Assembly: GCF_000712075.1 (NCBI RefSeq)
Contig: NZ_JONW01000001.1
Coordinates: 98,549-162,548, forward strand
Origin: Caulobacter sp. UNC358MFTsu5.1
Lineage (GTDB): Bacteria; Pseudomonadota; Alphaproteobacteria; Caulobacterales; Caulobacteraceae
DNA: 64,000 nt
Direction: 5' to 3'
Every line of letters begins with the position of its first letter. The first letter of the stretch is position 1. Both the position numbers and the translations under genes were made by a program. Below, in pieces: positions 34,870-42,579 of this stretch. Below the pieces are notes generated by a model that worked only from the letters and a program-made list of their open reading frames with translations, searched no databases and had not been told where the DNA came from.

Positions 34870-35859
34870 ATGGAGACCAAGCCTCGCGCGCGGGTGGCGG
34901 TGGCCGGCGCCGGCGCGATCGGATCGGCCGTCGCCCTGACCCTGTCCCGCGCCCAGTTCGACGTCACGCTGTTCGACCCCGATCCCGCCGGCGACAACGC
35001 GTCCAGCGTGGCCGCCGGCATGCTGGCGCCGGTGGCCGAGGCCGTGTTCGACCCTGTCTCGACCCCGCACCTGGCGGTGCTGCGGCGGGCCCGCGACCTG
35101 TGGCCCGCCTTCGCCGAGGGGCTGGACCTGCCGATCCTCCGCGAGGGGCTGAGGGTCGAGGGACGGGCCGCGTGGCTGGCGGATATCGCCGCGCGCTTCG
35201 AAGCCCTGGGCGTCCCCTTCCAGCGCCTGGACGGGGCCCTGGTCGACGCCGAGGATTGGCGGGTCGAGGCCCGGCCGGCCCTGGCCGCCCTGCGCGCCGC
35301 CTTCGAGGCCCTGGGCGGACGCCTGCAGCCCCGCGCCTTCGTCGCCGAAGATCTGAAGGCCTTCACGGCCGTGGTGCTGGCGACCGGCGCGGCCGACGCC
35401 GGCGGCCTGGCGCCGGAACTGGCGGCGCTGACCCCGATCAAGGGCCAGATCCTGCGCGCCGACCGCGGTCCGGCGACCGGGCCGGTGATCCGGGGCGAGG
35501 GGGTCTATATCTGTCCCGGCGAGCGGCCGGCGATCGGCGCCACCATGGAGACCGGGCGCGACGACCTGACCATCGACCCCTCGGTCACCGAAGCCCTGCG
35601 CGCGGCGGCGATCCGCCTGCGTCCCGAACTGGCCGAGGCCGTCCTGACCACCGAGGTCGGGGTGCGGGCCGCCACGCCCGACGGCCTGCCCTTGGTGGGC
35701 TGGAGCGCGACGCCCGGCGTGATGCTGGCCGTGGGCGCCCGCCGTAACGGCTGGCTGCTGGCCCCGCTTGTGGCCGATCTGGTCGCGTCGTATCTGAAAG
35801 GTGATAACCCAGGCCCGGACGCCGCGCTGTTCGATGCGCGGCGTTTCTCGAGGACCTGA
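34870..35859 (+). CDS. FAD-dependent glycine/D-amino-acid oxidase-like protein (ThiO type)
   Basis: The 329-residue flavoprotein has the Rossmann nucleotide motif VAVAGAGAIGSAVALTLS, the DAO-type SSVAAGMLAPVAEA, then ATGAADAGGL and a late GVRAATPDGLPLVGWSA with GARRNGWLLAPL. The family oxidises glycine, sarcosine or D-amino acids to imino acids with hydrogen peroxide; ThiO supplies the iminoglycine for thiamine synthesis. No thiamine genes are nearby, so the substrate is open. An acyl-CoA dehydrogenase gene follows after 27 bases. Confidence 0.87.
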   Translation: METKPRARVAVAGAGAIGSAVALTLSRAQFDVTLFDPDPAGDNASSVAAGMLAPVAEAVFDPVSTPHLAVLRRARDLWPAFAEGLDLPILREGLRVEGRAAWLADIAARFEALGVPFQRLDGALVDAEDWRVEARPALAALRAAFEALGGRLQPRAFVAEDLKAFTAVVLATGAADAGGLAPELAALTPIKGQILRADRGPATGPVIRGEGVYICPGERPAIGATMETGRDDLTIDPSVTEALRAAAIRLRPELAEAVLTTEVGVRAATPDGLPLVGWSATPGVMLAVGARRNGWLLAPLVADLVASYLKGDNPGPDAALFDARRFSRT

Positions 35860-35886
35860 GGCGCAACAAGAGCAGGGCAGGGGCGG

Positions 35887-37050
35887 ATGAGCGGATTCTG
35901 GTTGACCGAGGAACAGGAAGCCATCCGCGAAGGGGTCGCCAAGCTGTGCGCCGGCTTCGACGACGAGTACTGGCGCCGCACCGACGAGACCGGGATCTTT
36001 CCCGAGGAATTCGTGGCCGCCATCGCCGAGGGGGGATGGCTGGGCGTGGCCATGCCCGAGAGCGTCGGCGGGGCCGGCCTGGGCCTGACCGAGGCGGCGA
36101 TCATGATGCAGACCGTGGCCCAGTCGGGCGCGGGCTTCTCGGGCGCCAGCGCCATCCACCTGAACATCTTCGGCCCGATGCCGATCGTGAAGTTCGGCAC
36201 TGACGAGCAGCGCCAGAAGCACCTGCCGCGGCTGATCTCGGGCGAGGACAAGATGTGCTTCGCGGTGACCGAGCCCAATTCGGGCCTGGACACCTCGAGC
36301 CTGGAGACCCGGGCCGAGCGCACCAACGACGGCTACGTGCTGAACGGCCGCAAGATCTGGACGACCGGGGCCCAGCGCGCCAACAAGATCCTGATCATCG
36401 CCCGCACCACGCCCAAGGACCAGTGCGCCAAGCCGACCCAGGGCTTGAGCCTGTTCTATACCGACCGCGAGAAGATCGAGGCCAAGCCGATCCCCAAGAT
36501 GGGACGCAAGGCGGTCGAGTGTAACATGCTCTTCATCGAGGACCTGTTCGTGCCGGCCGACGACCTGGTCGGCGAGGAGGGCAAGGGGTTCTCCTACCTG
36601 CTGCACGGCCTCAATCCCGAGCGGGTGCTGTTCGCGGTCGAGGCCATCGGCCTGGGCCGGGCGGCCCTGGCCAAGGCGACGACCTACGCCAAGGAGCGCG
36701 TGGTGTTCGGCCGGCCGATCGGCCAGAACCAGGGCGTGGCCCATCCGCTGGCCAAGTCCTGGGCCGAACTGGAGGCCGCCAACCTGCTGGCCTTCAAGGC
36801 CGCCGCCCTCTACGACCGCGGCCAGGACTGCGGGGCCGAGGCCAACGCCGCCAAGTACCTGGGCGCCGAGGCCGGCTTCACCGCCTGCGAGGCCAGCGTC
36901 CTGGCCCACGGCGGCATGGGCTACGCCAAGGAATACGACGTCGAGCGCTATTTCCGCGAGGCGATGATCGCCCGCATCGCCCCGATCAGCCGAGAGATGA
37001 TCCTGAACTTCATCGCCGAACGGGTGCTGGGCCTGCCGAAGAGTTATTGA
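35887..37050 (+). CDS. Acyl-CoA dehydrogenase
   Basis: The 387-residue protein has the usual three-domain order: N-terminal helices (FWLTEEQEAIREGVAKLCAG), a beta domain with MCFAVTEPNSGLDTSSLETRAE and GRKIWTTGAQ, and C-terminal helices with HGGMGYAKEYDVERYFREA, where the glutamate position of the catalytic base is retained in the motif. It dehydrogenates acyl-CoA thioesters with FAD, passing electrons to ETF. Chain-length class cannot be read. It is followed by a long repeat-rich gap. Confidence 0.93.
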   Translation: MSGFWLTEEQEAIREGVAKLCAGFDDEYWRRTDETGIFPEEFVAAIAEGGWLGVAMPESVGGAGLGLTEAAIMMQTVAQSGAGFSGASAIHLNIFGPMPIVKFGTDEQRQKHLPRLISGEDKMCFAVTEPNSGLDTSSLETRAERTNDGYVLNGRKIWTTGAQRANKILIIARTTPKDQCAKPTQGLSLFYTDREKIEAKPIPKMGRKAVECNMLFIEDLFVPADDLVGEEGKGFSYLLHGLNPERVLFAVEAIGLGRAALAKATTYAKERVVFGRPIGQNQGVAHPLAKSWAELEAANLLAFKAAALYDRGQDCGAEANAAKYLGAEAGFTACEASVLAHGGMGYAKEYDVERYFREAMIARIAPISREMILNFIAERVLGLPKSY

Positions 37051-37084
37051 CCTGGTCCTTCCTGTTCGGGCGGTGCGGTCAGCA

Positions 37085-37238
37085 CTTGCCCCCTACGGAC
37101 CGCTTCGCGGTCGTCTTCCCCCGGAGGGGGAAGAGCCTCGCGCAGGCGGCTCCGCCCCCTACGGGGGCGGACAGGCGGCGAAGCCGCCAGGTGGGGGCAA
37201 GGGGGTGTGATCCCACGCCTCCGGCTGTGAGCTGATGG
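37085..37238. repeat. Long intergenic repeat R4, copy 2 (opposite orientation)
   Basis: Starting at CTTGCCCCCTACGGACCG and ending GAGCTGATGG, this is the reverse complement of the repeat before hisD. It carries an extra AGGCGGCGAAGCCGCC hairpin that copy 1 lacks, and differs by a few bases elsewhere. It begins 35 bases after the acyl-CoA dehydrogenase stop. Confidence 0.85.
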
Positions 37239-37714
37239 AAAGGGCTGCGGAGCGCCGGACATCGTCCGGAGTTTGAAAGAGAATACCGTTTCGACGAAGC
37301 CCGATCGCTCCGCGCGGTCGTTATCCGGAAGCGCGGCGGCGCTGAGCCCTGTTCGAACCTCGCCGCCTTGAAGCCTCCGACGGGCGGGCTAGAGCAACGA
37401 CACCCAGTCCCGGACCGCGAGCGTCTCACCGCCCGCCTGCTGCTCAACCGGCCCCCATCCAACGCTGTATCCGTGTTCCGAGCCCAGCCGGCACCAGATG
37501 GATGGGGTTTGATCCTTTCGGACCGCCGAAGGAGCTTCCCGCTCGATCGCCCCCCGCCGCCGCATCGGTCGCTGGCCATGCGCCCTTTCCCGCGTCGAGG
37601 TGGGTAAAGGATACGGGCGTCTGGAAGGGGGAGGATAAGTTTGGTCGAGAAAGTTCAGGGCGTTGAAAACGCTGAGGTTCGTTCGCTATCCGCCGAGCGT
37701 AAGTCGCCCATTCG
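37239..37714. other. Intergenic sequence without recognisable gene
   Basis: About 475 bases with lower coding bias and scattered stops in all frames. No RNA gene, ribosome site or domain is visible. Sequence near 37241-37270 still resembles the flank of the other R4 copy, so the repeat may extend a little further. Confidence 0.5.
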
Positions 37715-37866
37715 GAACCCTCTCCCAGAGGGAGAGGGCAGGGTGAGGGGTTACGACGCCCGCCGGCGCGCCGGCAATGCGGCGGCAGCCAAACCTGACG
37801 GGATGTAACCCCTCACCCTCCCACGCCTTCGGCGCGGGCCCCTCCCTCTCCCTTTGGGAGAGGGGT
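37715..37866. repeat. Inverted pair of R5 repeats enclosing ~50 bases
   Basis: Left part GGAACCCTCTCCCAGAGGGA and following bases to 37753, and right part 37806-37866 (TAACCCCTCACCCTCCCACG, a small hairpin, then CCTCCCTCTCCCTTTGGGAG) are inverted relative to each other. Each carries a CTCTCCC/GGGAGAG tip. About 50 bases lie between. The right copy ends 14 bases before the O-methyltransferase stop and may serve as its terminator. Confidence 0.8.
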
Positions 37867-37880
37867 TTTTGGTGGCGATC

Positions 37881-38546
37881 TCACCCGACCCGCATCGACA
37901 GTTCCACGTCCTCGGCGAACGGCGTCGACAGGTAGCCGCCGTCCGGGGCGCGCACGCGCTCCAGGTATTCGGGGCAGTAGTCGGCGTTGTCGGCGACGAT
38001 CAGGGCGCCGGGGCGCAGGCGGCTTTCGACCCGGTCCAGGATGTCGGAATACAGCGCCTTGGCGCCGTCCAGCAGCAGCAGGTCGATGGTCTCGGGCAGG
38101 TCGACGCTCAGCGTCTGGAGGGCGTCGCCTTCGCGGATCTCGACCAGGTCGATCAGGCCGCCGGCCGTCAGGTTCGCCCGGGCCCGCGCCGCCTTGGACG
38201 GCTCGAACTCGCTGGTGATCACCACCCCGCCGCCATTGTCGCGCAGGGCCGAGGCCAGGCACAGGGTCGACAGGCCGAACGAGGTCCCGAACTCGACGAC
38301 GGTCCGCGCCCTCAGGCTGCGGGCCAGCATGTAGAGCAGCAGGCCCGTCTCGCGGGAGACGGCGAGGGGGTAGTCCTTCAGGTGGCCGTAGAAGTCGAGA
38401 TAGTCGGTCTTGCTGCGCATCAGCCGCGCGTGGTCGCCGCCGGCCAGGGCGGCCAGCGCCGGATTGTCCATCGGCGAGGTCGCCGAGGCTTCCTCGAACA
38501 GGCGATCCAGGAGCGGCCCGACGGGGGGCGTGGTCAGGGTGGTCAT
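37881..38546 (-). CDS. SAM-dependent O-methyltransferase (class I, family 3-like)
   Basis: The 221-residue protein has SAM motif I in VVEFGTSFGLSTLCLASAL, an acidic residue after strand 2 (VITSEFEPSKAARARANLT), DALQTLSVDLPETIDLLLLDGAK with the metal-binding-type Asp, and RPGALIVADNAD. It resembles catechol-type O-methyltransferases. The start at 38546 follows the divergent TetR gene by 94 bases, which suggests that the TetR protein controls it. Substrate unknown. Confidence 0.88.
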   Translation of the reverse strand: MTTLTTPPVGPLLDRLFEEASATSPMDNPALAALAGGDHARLMRSKTDYLDFYGHLKDYPLAVSRETGLLLYMLARSLRARTVVEFGTSFGLSTLCLASALRDNGGGVVITSEFEPSKAARARANLTAGGLIDLVEIREGDALQTLSVDLPETIDLLLLDGAKALYSDILDRVESRLRPGALIVADNADYCPEYLERVRAPDGGYLSTPFAEDVELSMRVG

Positions 38547-38592
38547 GGGGTGTTTCCGGTCTCGAAAAGGCGCGTCCTTGCGCCCCTTCAGA

Positions 38593-38627
38593 AATGCGAC
38601 TAATCCGTCAGGTCTCCTATTCGCATT
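38593..38627. promoter_or_regulatory. Possible TetR operator between methyltransferase and regulator
   Basis: AATGCGA at 38593-38599 is mirrored by TCGCATT at 38621-38627 in the 94-base divergent gap. The 21-base spacer is wide for a single TetR dimer, so two dimers or coincidence are possible. Confidence 0.4.
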
Positions 38628-38640
38628 GCCGGGGCGCCCC

Positions 38641-39273
38641 ATGACCGAACGTGCAAGTCCCCGGATTTCCTCGAGAAAGCAGCCGCGCCAGGCCCGCTCG
38701 ACCGAGCTGGTCGCGGCCATTCTGGAAGCGGCGGTTCAGGTTCTGGCGAAGGAAGGCGCGGCGCGGTTCACCACGGCGCGGGTGGCCGAGAAGGCCGGGG
38801 TCAGCGTCGGGTCGGTCTACCAGTACTTCCCCAACAAGGCCGCGATCCTGTTCCGCCTGCAGACCGACGAATGGCGCCAGACGACCGACCTGTTGCGGAG
38901 CGTGCTCGAGGACGCCGCGCGGCCGCCGCTGGAGCGCCTGCGGGCCCTGGTCCACGCCTTCGTCCGGTCCGAGTGCGAGGAGGCCCAGATGCGCGTGGCG
39001 CTGAACGACGCCGCCCCGCTGTATCGCGACGCGCCCGAGGCCCAGGAGGTCAGGATCTGGGGCGGCGACATCGTCCGGGCCTTCATGGCCGAGGCGCTGC
39101 CGGCGGCCGACGAGGCGACGCGGCTGCTGGCCGGCGACCTGATCAAGACGACTATGAGCCAGGTGGGCAAATCGTTCTCGGAGACGCCCCGGACCGACGC
39201 GGAGATCGCCACCTACGCCGACGCCATGGCCGACATGTTCTGCGCCTATCTGGCGGACCTCGCGCGCGGCTGA
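38641..39273 (+). CDS. TetR family transcriptional regulator
   Basis: The 210-residue protein has a basic start (RISSRKQPRQARSTELVAAI) and the TetR helix-turn-helix FTTARVAEKAGVSVGSVYQY with FPNKAAIL, followed by a helical ligand-binding domain with a TetR_C-like pattern. The ATG at 38641 is chosen because it leaves a normal N-terminus and a free divergent gap. It likely represses the divergent O-methyltransferase gene and itself; the ligand is unknown. Confidence 0.93.
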   Translation: MTERASPRISSRKQPRQARSTELVAAILEAAVQVLAKEGAARFTTARVAEKAGVSVGSVYQYFPNKAAILFRLQTDEWRQTTDLLRSVLEDAARPPLERLRALVHAFVRSECEEAQMRVALNDAAPLYRDAPEAQEVRIWGGDIVRAFMAEALPAADEATRLLAGDLIKTTMSQVGKSFSETPRTDAEIATYADAMADMFCAYLADLARG

Positions 39274-39288
39274 GCCGACGAACGAAAA

Positions 39289-39328
39289 CCCCGGGCCGCC
39301 ACGCTGGAAGGCTCGCGGCGGCCCGGGG
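39289..39328 (-). terminator. Terminator between tetR-type gene and second tonB
   Basis: CCCCGGGCCGCC pairs with GGCGGCCCGGGG around a 16-base loop; on the minus strand TTTTC follows, so it ends the tonB-like transcript. Two more hairpins follow at 39349-39380 and about 39379-39415. Confidence 0.75.
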
Positions 39329-39430
39329 CTCCCCCGAGACCGATGGACGGCGCCGGCCAACATGCACTCCGGCCGGCGCCCCTCGGGACCTTCGGGCCGC
39401 CGCCTCCCGAGGGGAGAGGCGGCGCGCCGT

Positions 39431-40150
39431 CTAGCCCTCGGCCGCGTTGAAGCGGATCGGGATGCGCACGCTGGCCCCATCGACGGCCTGGCCGTTCTCC
39501 ATCTGCGGGCTCATCTTGAAGAACCGCGACAGCTTGATGGCGGCCTTGCCGAAGCCTTCCTCGGACGGGGTCTCGTCCAGCACGCTGCAGGCCTGGATGG
39601 AGCCGTTGGCGGCCACCGTGCAGTTCAGGGTGGCCATTCCGCCGACGCCGCGGCGCATGGCGCTTTCCGGATAGAACCGGCTGAACTCCGAGGCCCCGGG
39701 CTTCTTCAGCCAGTTGGGCCGGGTGATCATCTTGGGCTGCGGCGGCTCGACCACGGTCGGCGGCCCGGGCGGCAGGTCGGTCTTCAGGTCCACCGGACCC
39801 GGCCCGGGCGGATCGCGGGGACCTTCCACCGGCTTGACCGGCAGCGGATCGACCGTCGAGGGCGTGACCAGGGTCGGTTTGTGGATCAGCGGCGGGTTCG
39901 AGGTCTGGGTCTGCGGGATCGGCTTCTTGGGCTCGGGCGCGGGAGGATCGTAGAGCGGGACCTCGATGATCGGCGGGTCGGAGATCACCGTCGGGGGAGC
40001 GACCCACTTCTGATAGGCCAGGTAGGCGAACAGGCCGGCATGGGCGGCGGAGACCACGACCAGGGCCGCGACCAGGGCCTTGGGCGCCTTCCTGGGCTTG
40101 GCGTCCAGGCCGGGAATGTAGGAACCGACAGCGCCTTCGTACGCAACCAT
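39431..40150 (-). CDS. Second TonB-like energy transducer
   Basis: The 239-residue protein starts at ATG 40150 behind a perfect AGGAGG site, has an N-terminal membrane anchor ([20 protein letters not shown]), a Pro-rich linker without a long proline run, and the C-terminal TonB domain ([35 protein letters not shown]). It is a paralogue of tonB at 32752, with similar C-terminal length and cysteines. No exbBD genes accompany it, so it must share the motor or serve a dedicated receptor. A cluster of small palindromes lies upstream. Confidence 0.92.
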   Translation of the reverse strand: MVAYEGAVGSYIPGLDAKPRKAPKALVAALVVVSAAHAGLFAYLAYQKWVAPPTVISDPPIIEVPLYDPPAPEPKKPIPQTQTSNPPLIHKPTLVTPSTVDPLPVKPVEGPRDPPGPGPVDLKTDLPPGPPTVVEPPQPKMITRPNWLKKPGASEFSRFYPESAMRRGVGGMATLNCTVAANGSIQACSVLDETPSEEGFGKAAIKLSRFFKMSPQMENGQAVDGASVRIPIRFNAAEG

Positions 40151-40223
40151 GACAACCTCCTTCTGCATCGACCGCTGGTGGAGCCGGGTCGATGGAGGAA
40201 GCCTGTCACGTCGAATTACGTTT

Positions 40224-40253
40224 GTAAATATTACGGGCGTAGAATTTTTACGC
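40224..40253. promoter_or_regulatory. Cluster of small palindromes before the second tonB
   Basis: GTAA-ata-TTAC (40224-40234) and GCGTA-gaatttt-TACGC (40237-40253) adjoin each other in a locally AT-rich stretch, 74-103 bases before the start codon. They resemble operator half-sites and probably overlap the promoter. The regulator is unknown. Confidence 0.45.
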
Positions 40254-40300
40254 GTGTAACTGTGGCAACCCGCCACAGGCAATTTCTGCCGGGTCGGACC

Positions 40301-40327
40301 GCATGGTTAATCCGTGATTAACCATGC
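40301..40327. promoter_or_regulatory. Palindromic CtrA-type box before the transglycosylase gene
   Basis: Arms GCATGGTTAAT and ATTAACCATGC surround CCGTG, giving TTAA-N7-TTAACCAT on both strands. The box ends 18 bases before the start codon at 40346, closer than the related palindrome at 18427-18457. If CtrA overlaps the -35 region as usual, transcription would start at or near the start codon. Confidence 0.8.
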
Positions 40328-40345
40328 GCGTCCACATCTTCGGGC

Positions 40346-41212
40346 ATGGCGAATGTCACCTCCATCCGCAGCGTCGTCGAGTCGGCGATCCAGCGCGCGT
40401 CCAGCGCGACGGGCGTGGATTTCTCGTTCCTGATGGGCGCGGCCAAGCGCGAGAGCGGCTTCAACCCCGCCGCCAAGGCGCGCACCTCGTCGGCCTCGGG
40501 CCTGTTCCAGTTCGTGGACCAGACCTGGCTGTCGACCCTGAAGAAGCACGGCGCCAAGTACGGCTACGCCCGCTACGCCGACCTGATCCAGCAGGGTTCG
40601 GACGGCCGGTACCGGGTGGCCGGCGACGAGGCCCGCAAGGCGGTCCTGGGCCTTAAGCTCGACCCGCACGCCGCCTCGCTGATGGCCGGCGAACTGGCCA
40701 GCGACCACGCCTCGTATCTGCGCGGCCGGGTGGGGCGCACGCCCACGGCCGGCGAGCTCTACGCCGCCCACTTCCTGGGGCCGCAGGGCTCGGCCCGGCT
40801 GATCGAGGCCGTGGGCAATTCGCCGGGCGCCAGCGCCGCGGCCATGTTCCCGGACGCCGCCGCCGCCAACCGCTCGATCTTCTATCGCGAAGGCCGCGCG
40901 GCCACGGTCAGCGAGGTCTACGCCAACCTCACCCGCACGGGCGGCGGAGGCGGCGAGGTTCCCGTCGTGCCGGCCGCTCCGGCCCCCGAGACCGACCAGG
41001 GCTTCCTGCAGTACGCCACCGGCCGCCGGCTGGAACGCATCCAGCAGCAACGCGAGCTGGTCAGCCTGATCCTGCGCGGCCCGCAGGACGCCGACAACGG
41101 CTTCAGCCTGGCCTCGAACGGCGGCTCGTCGACCCAGCGCATGGCCAGCTCGATGTTCTCGGCCGAGATGCTGCGCGTGCTGTCCGACGCCAACGACAAG
41201 ACGCAGCGGTAG
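40346..41212 (+). CDS. Lytic transglycosylase (SLT domain), probable CtrA target
   Basis: The 288-residue protein has a goose-lysozyme-like transglycosylase fold at about residues 10-170: FLMGAAKRESGFNPAAKA contains the catalytic glutamate, SSASGLFQFVDQTWL the second motif, and AGELYAAHFLGPQGSARLIE the third. The C-terminal ~110 residues are low complexity with a Gly/Pro linker. No signal peptide is seen. The enzyme cleaves peptidoglycan to insert structures such as the flagellum or pili; Caulobacter has a known transglycosylase of this role (PleA), and similarity to it is possible but not proved. A palindromic CtrA box precedes it. Confidence 0.85.
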   Translation: MANVTSIRSVVESAIQRASSATGVDFSFLMGAAKRESGFNPAAKARTSSASGLFQFVDQTWLSTLKKHGAKYGYARYADLIQQGSDGRYRVAGDEARKAVLGLKLDPHAASLMAGELASDHASYLRGRVGRTPTAGELYAAHFLGPQGSARLIEAVGNSPGASAAAMFPDAAAANRSIFYREGRAATVSEVYANLTRTGGGGGEVPVVPAAPAPETDQGFLQYATGRRLERIQQQRELVSLILRGPQDADNGFSLASNGGSSTQRMASSMFSAEMLRVLSDANDKTQR

Positions 41213-41234
41213 GGGGCTCAAGCCCTACAAGAAT

Positions 41235-41295
41235 CCGCTCATACCGGCATTCGCCGGGATGAGCGGCTGGGGGTTAGCGGACCGAGCTAACCCCC
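41235..41295. terminator. Two hairpins between convergent genes
   Basis: CCGCTCAT pairs with ATGAGCGG through an inner CCGGC/GCCGG stem (41235-41266), and GGGGGTTAGC pairs with GCTAACCCCC (41269-41295). The second hairpin includes the stop codon of the CoA transferase gene on the minus strand. They probably end both transcripts. Confidence 0.65.
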
Positions 41296-42459
41296 TGCGA
41301 TCTCGTCCTCCGACCAACCAATCTCGGTCAGCACCGAAACCGTATGCTCGCCCAACGCCGGGGCGGGGCCTCTGGGACCGTCCTCCGCCCCCGGGAAACG
41401 CGCCGGGCCCGCCGGAGCCGGGAACGTCCCCCCGCGCCCGTCGGGCGTCTCCACGAAGCAGCCGGCCGCCTTGGCCTGCGGGTCGCCGACCAGGTCGCGG
41501 GGCGTCTGCCACGGGGCCCAGGTCAGGTCGCCGGCGTCGAGCGCGGCGGCCGCCTCCGCGTAGTCCATGGCCCCGAAGGCCGCGTCCAGGATGTCGACCA
41601 AGGCCCCGCCGTTCTCGCGCCGCAGGCGGGCGCCGGCGAAGCGGGGGTCGTCGACCAGTTCCGGCCGGCCCGCCGCCGTCGCGATCCGCGCCCAGTCGGT
41701 CGAGCCCTGGCGGGCCAGCAGGCAGATCCAGCGACCGTCGCGGGTCTGGAAGAAGTTGGCCAGGGGCTGCACCGCCTCGCGCCGGGGACGGGTGGAGGCC
41801 AGCTTCCCGAACCGCAGCTGGATGGCCATGTCCGAGCCGATCGCATAGACCCCGGTGCGCAGCAGCGAGGTCTCGACCAGCCGGCCGACGCCCGTCCGAT
41901 GCCGCTCGTGCACGGCCGCCAGGATGGCCGACACCGTCGCCAGCGAGGTCACGTGGTCGCCCATGCCGGTGCGCAGGGGGAAGGGCTCGGCGCCCTTGGC
42001 GGCGGTGATCGCGCCCACCCCAGCCCGCGACCAGAAGGCGGCCACGTCCATGCCCGGCCGATCGGCGTCGGGACCCTCCAGGCCGTAGCCGGTCAGGCTG
42101 CAATAGATCAGGCGCGGATTGACGGCCTTGAGGCTGTCGTAGTCCAGCCCGGCCCGGGCCAGACCGGCGGGACGGACATTGGTCAGGAAGACGTCGGCGT
42201 CCTTGACCAGGGCCTTGGCGGCTTCGCGGCCGGCGTCGGTGCGGATATCCAGCACGACCGACCGCTTGCCGCGGTTGTCCAGCTCGAAGATCGGGTTGGC
42301 GGCCTGATCCGAGCCCAGGGTGTCGAAGAAGCCCCGCATCGGGTCGCCGTCGGGCGACTCGATCTTGATCACGTCGGCGCCCCAGTCGGCCATGATCCCG
42401 GCCGCGCCGGGGGCGGCGATATAGGTGGCCAGCTCGATGACCCGCAGATCGCGCAGCAT
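41287..42459 (-). CDS. CoA transferase family III (CaiB/BaiF)
   Basis: The 390-residue protein shows LRDLRVIELATYIAAPGAAG at the N-terminus, LDNRGKRSVVLDIRT, DVFLTNVRPAGLARAGLDY, and RPGMDVAAFWSRAG with the catalytic aspartate of family III transferases. Such enzymes move CoA between carboxylic acids such as formyl, carnitine, bile acid or other acyl groups. Start at ATG 42459. It is alone, and its acyl partner is unknown. Confidence 0.93.
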   Translation of the reverse strand: MLRDLRVIELATYIAAPGAAGIMADWGADVIKIESPDGDPMRGFFDTLGSDQAANPIFELDNRGKRSVVLDIRTDAGREAAKALVKDADVFLTNVRPAGLARAGLDYDSLKAVNPRLIYCSLTGYGLEGPDADRPGMDVAAFWSRAGVGAITAAKGAEPFPLRTGMGDHVTSLATVSAILAAVHERHRTGVGRLVETSLLRTGVYAIGSDMAIQLRFGKLASTRPRREAVQPLANFFQTRDGRWICLLARQGSTDWARIATAAGRPELVDDPRFAGARLRRENGGALVDILDAAFGAMDYAEAAAALDAGDLTWAPWQTPRDLVGDPQAKAAGCFVETPDGRGGTFPAPAGPARFPGAEDGPRGPAPALGEHTVSVLTEIGWSEDEIAGG

Positions 42460-42579
42460 CCCGTCCTCCCGCTTCTTATCGTTGCGGGCAGTGTGGACGA
42501 CTTAAACAGCTGTTGGAAAGTGTTTACGCTCGACGGGTTCCGGGCGCGAAACCGCTTCGCACTTTCGCTGAACCCGTCG

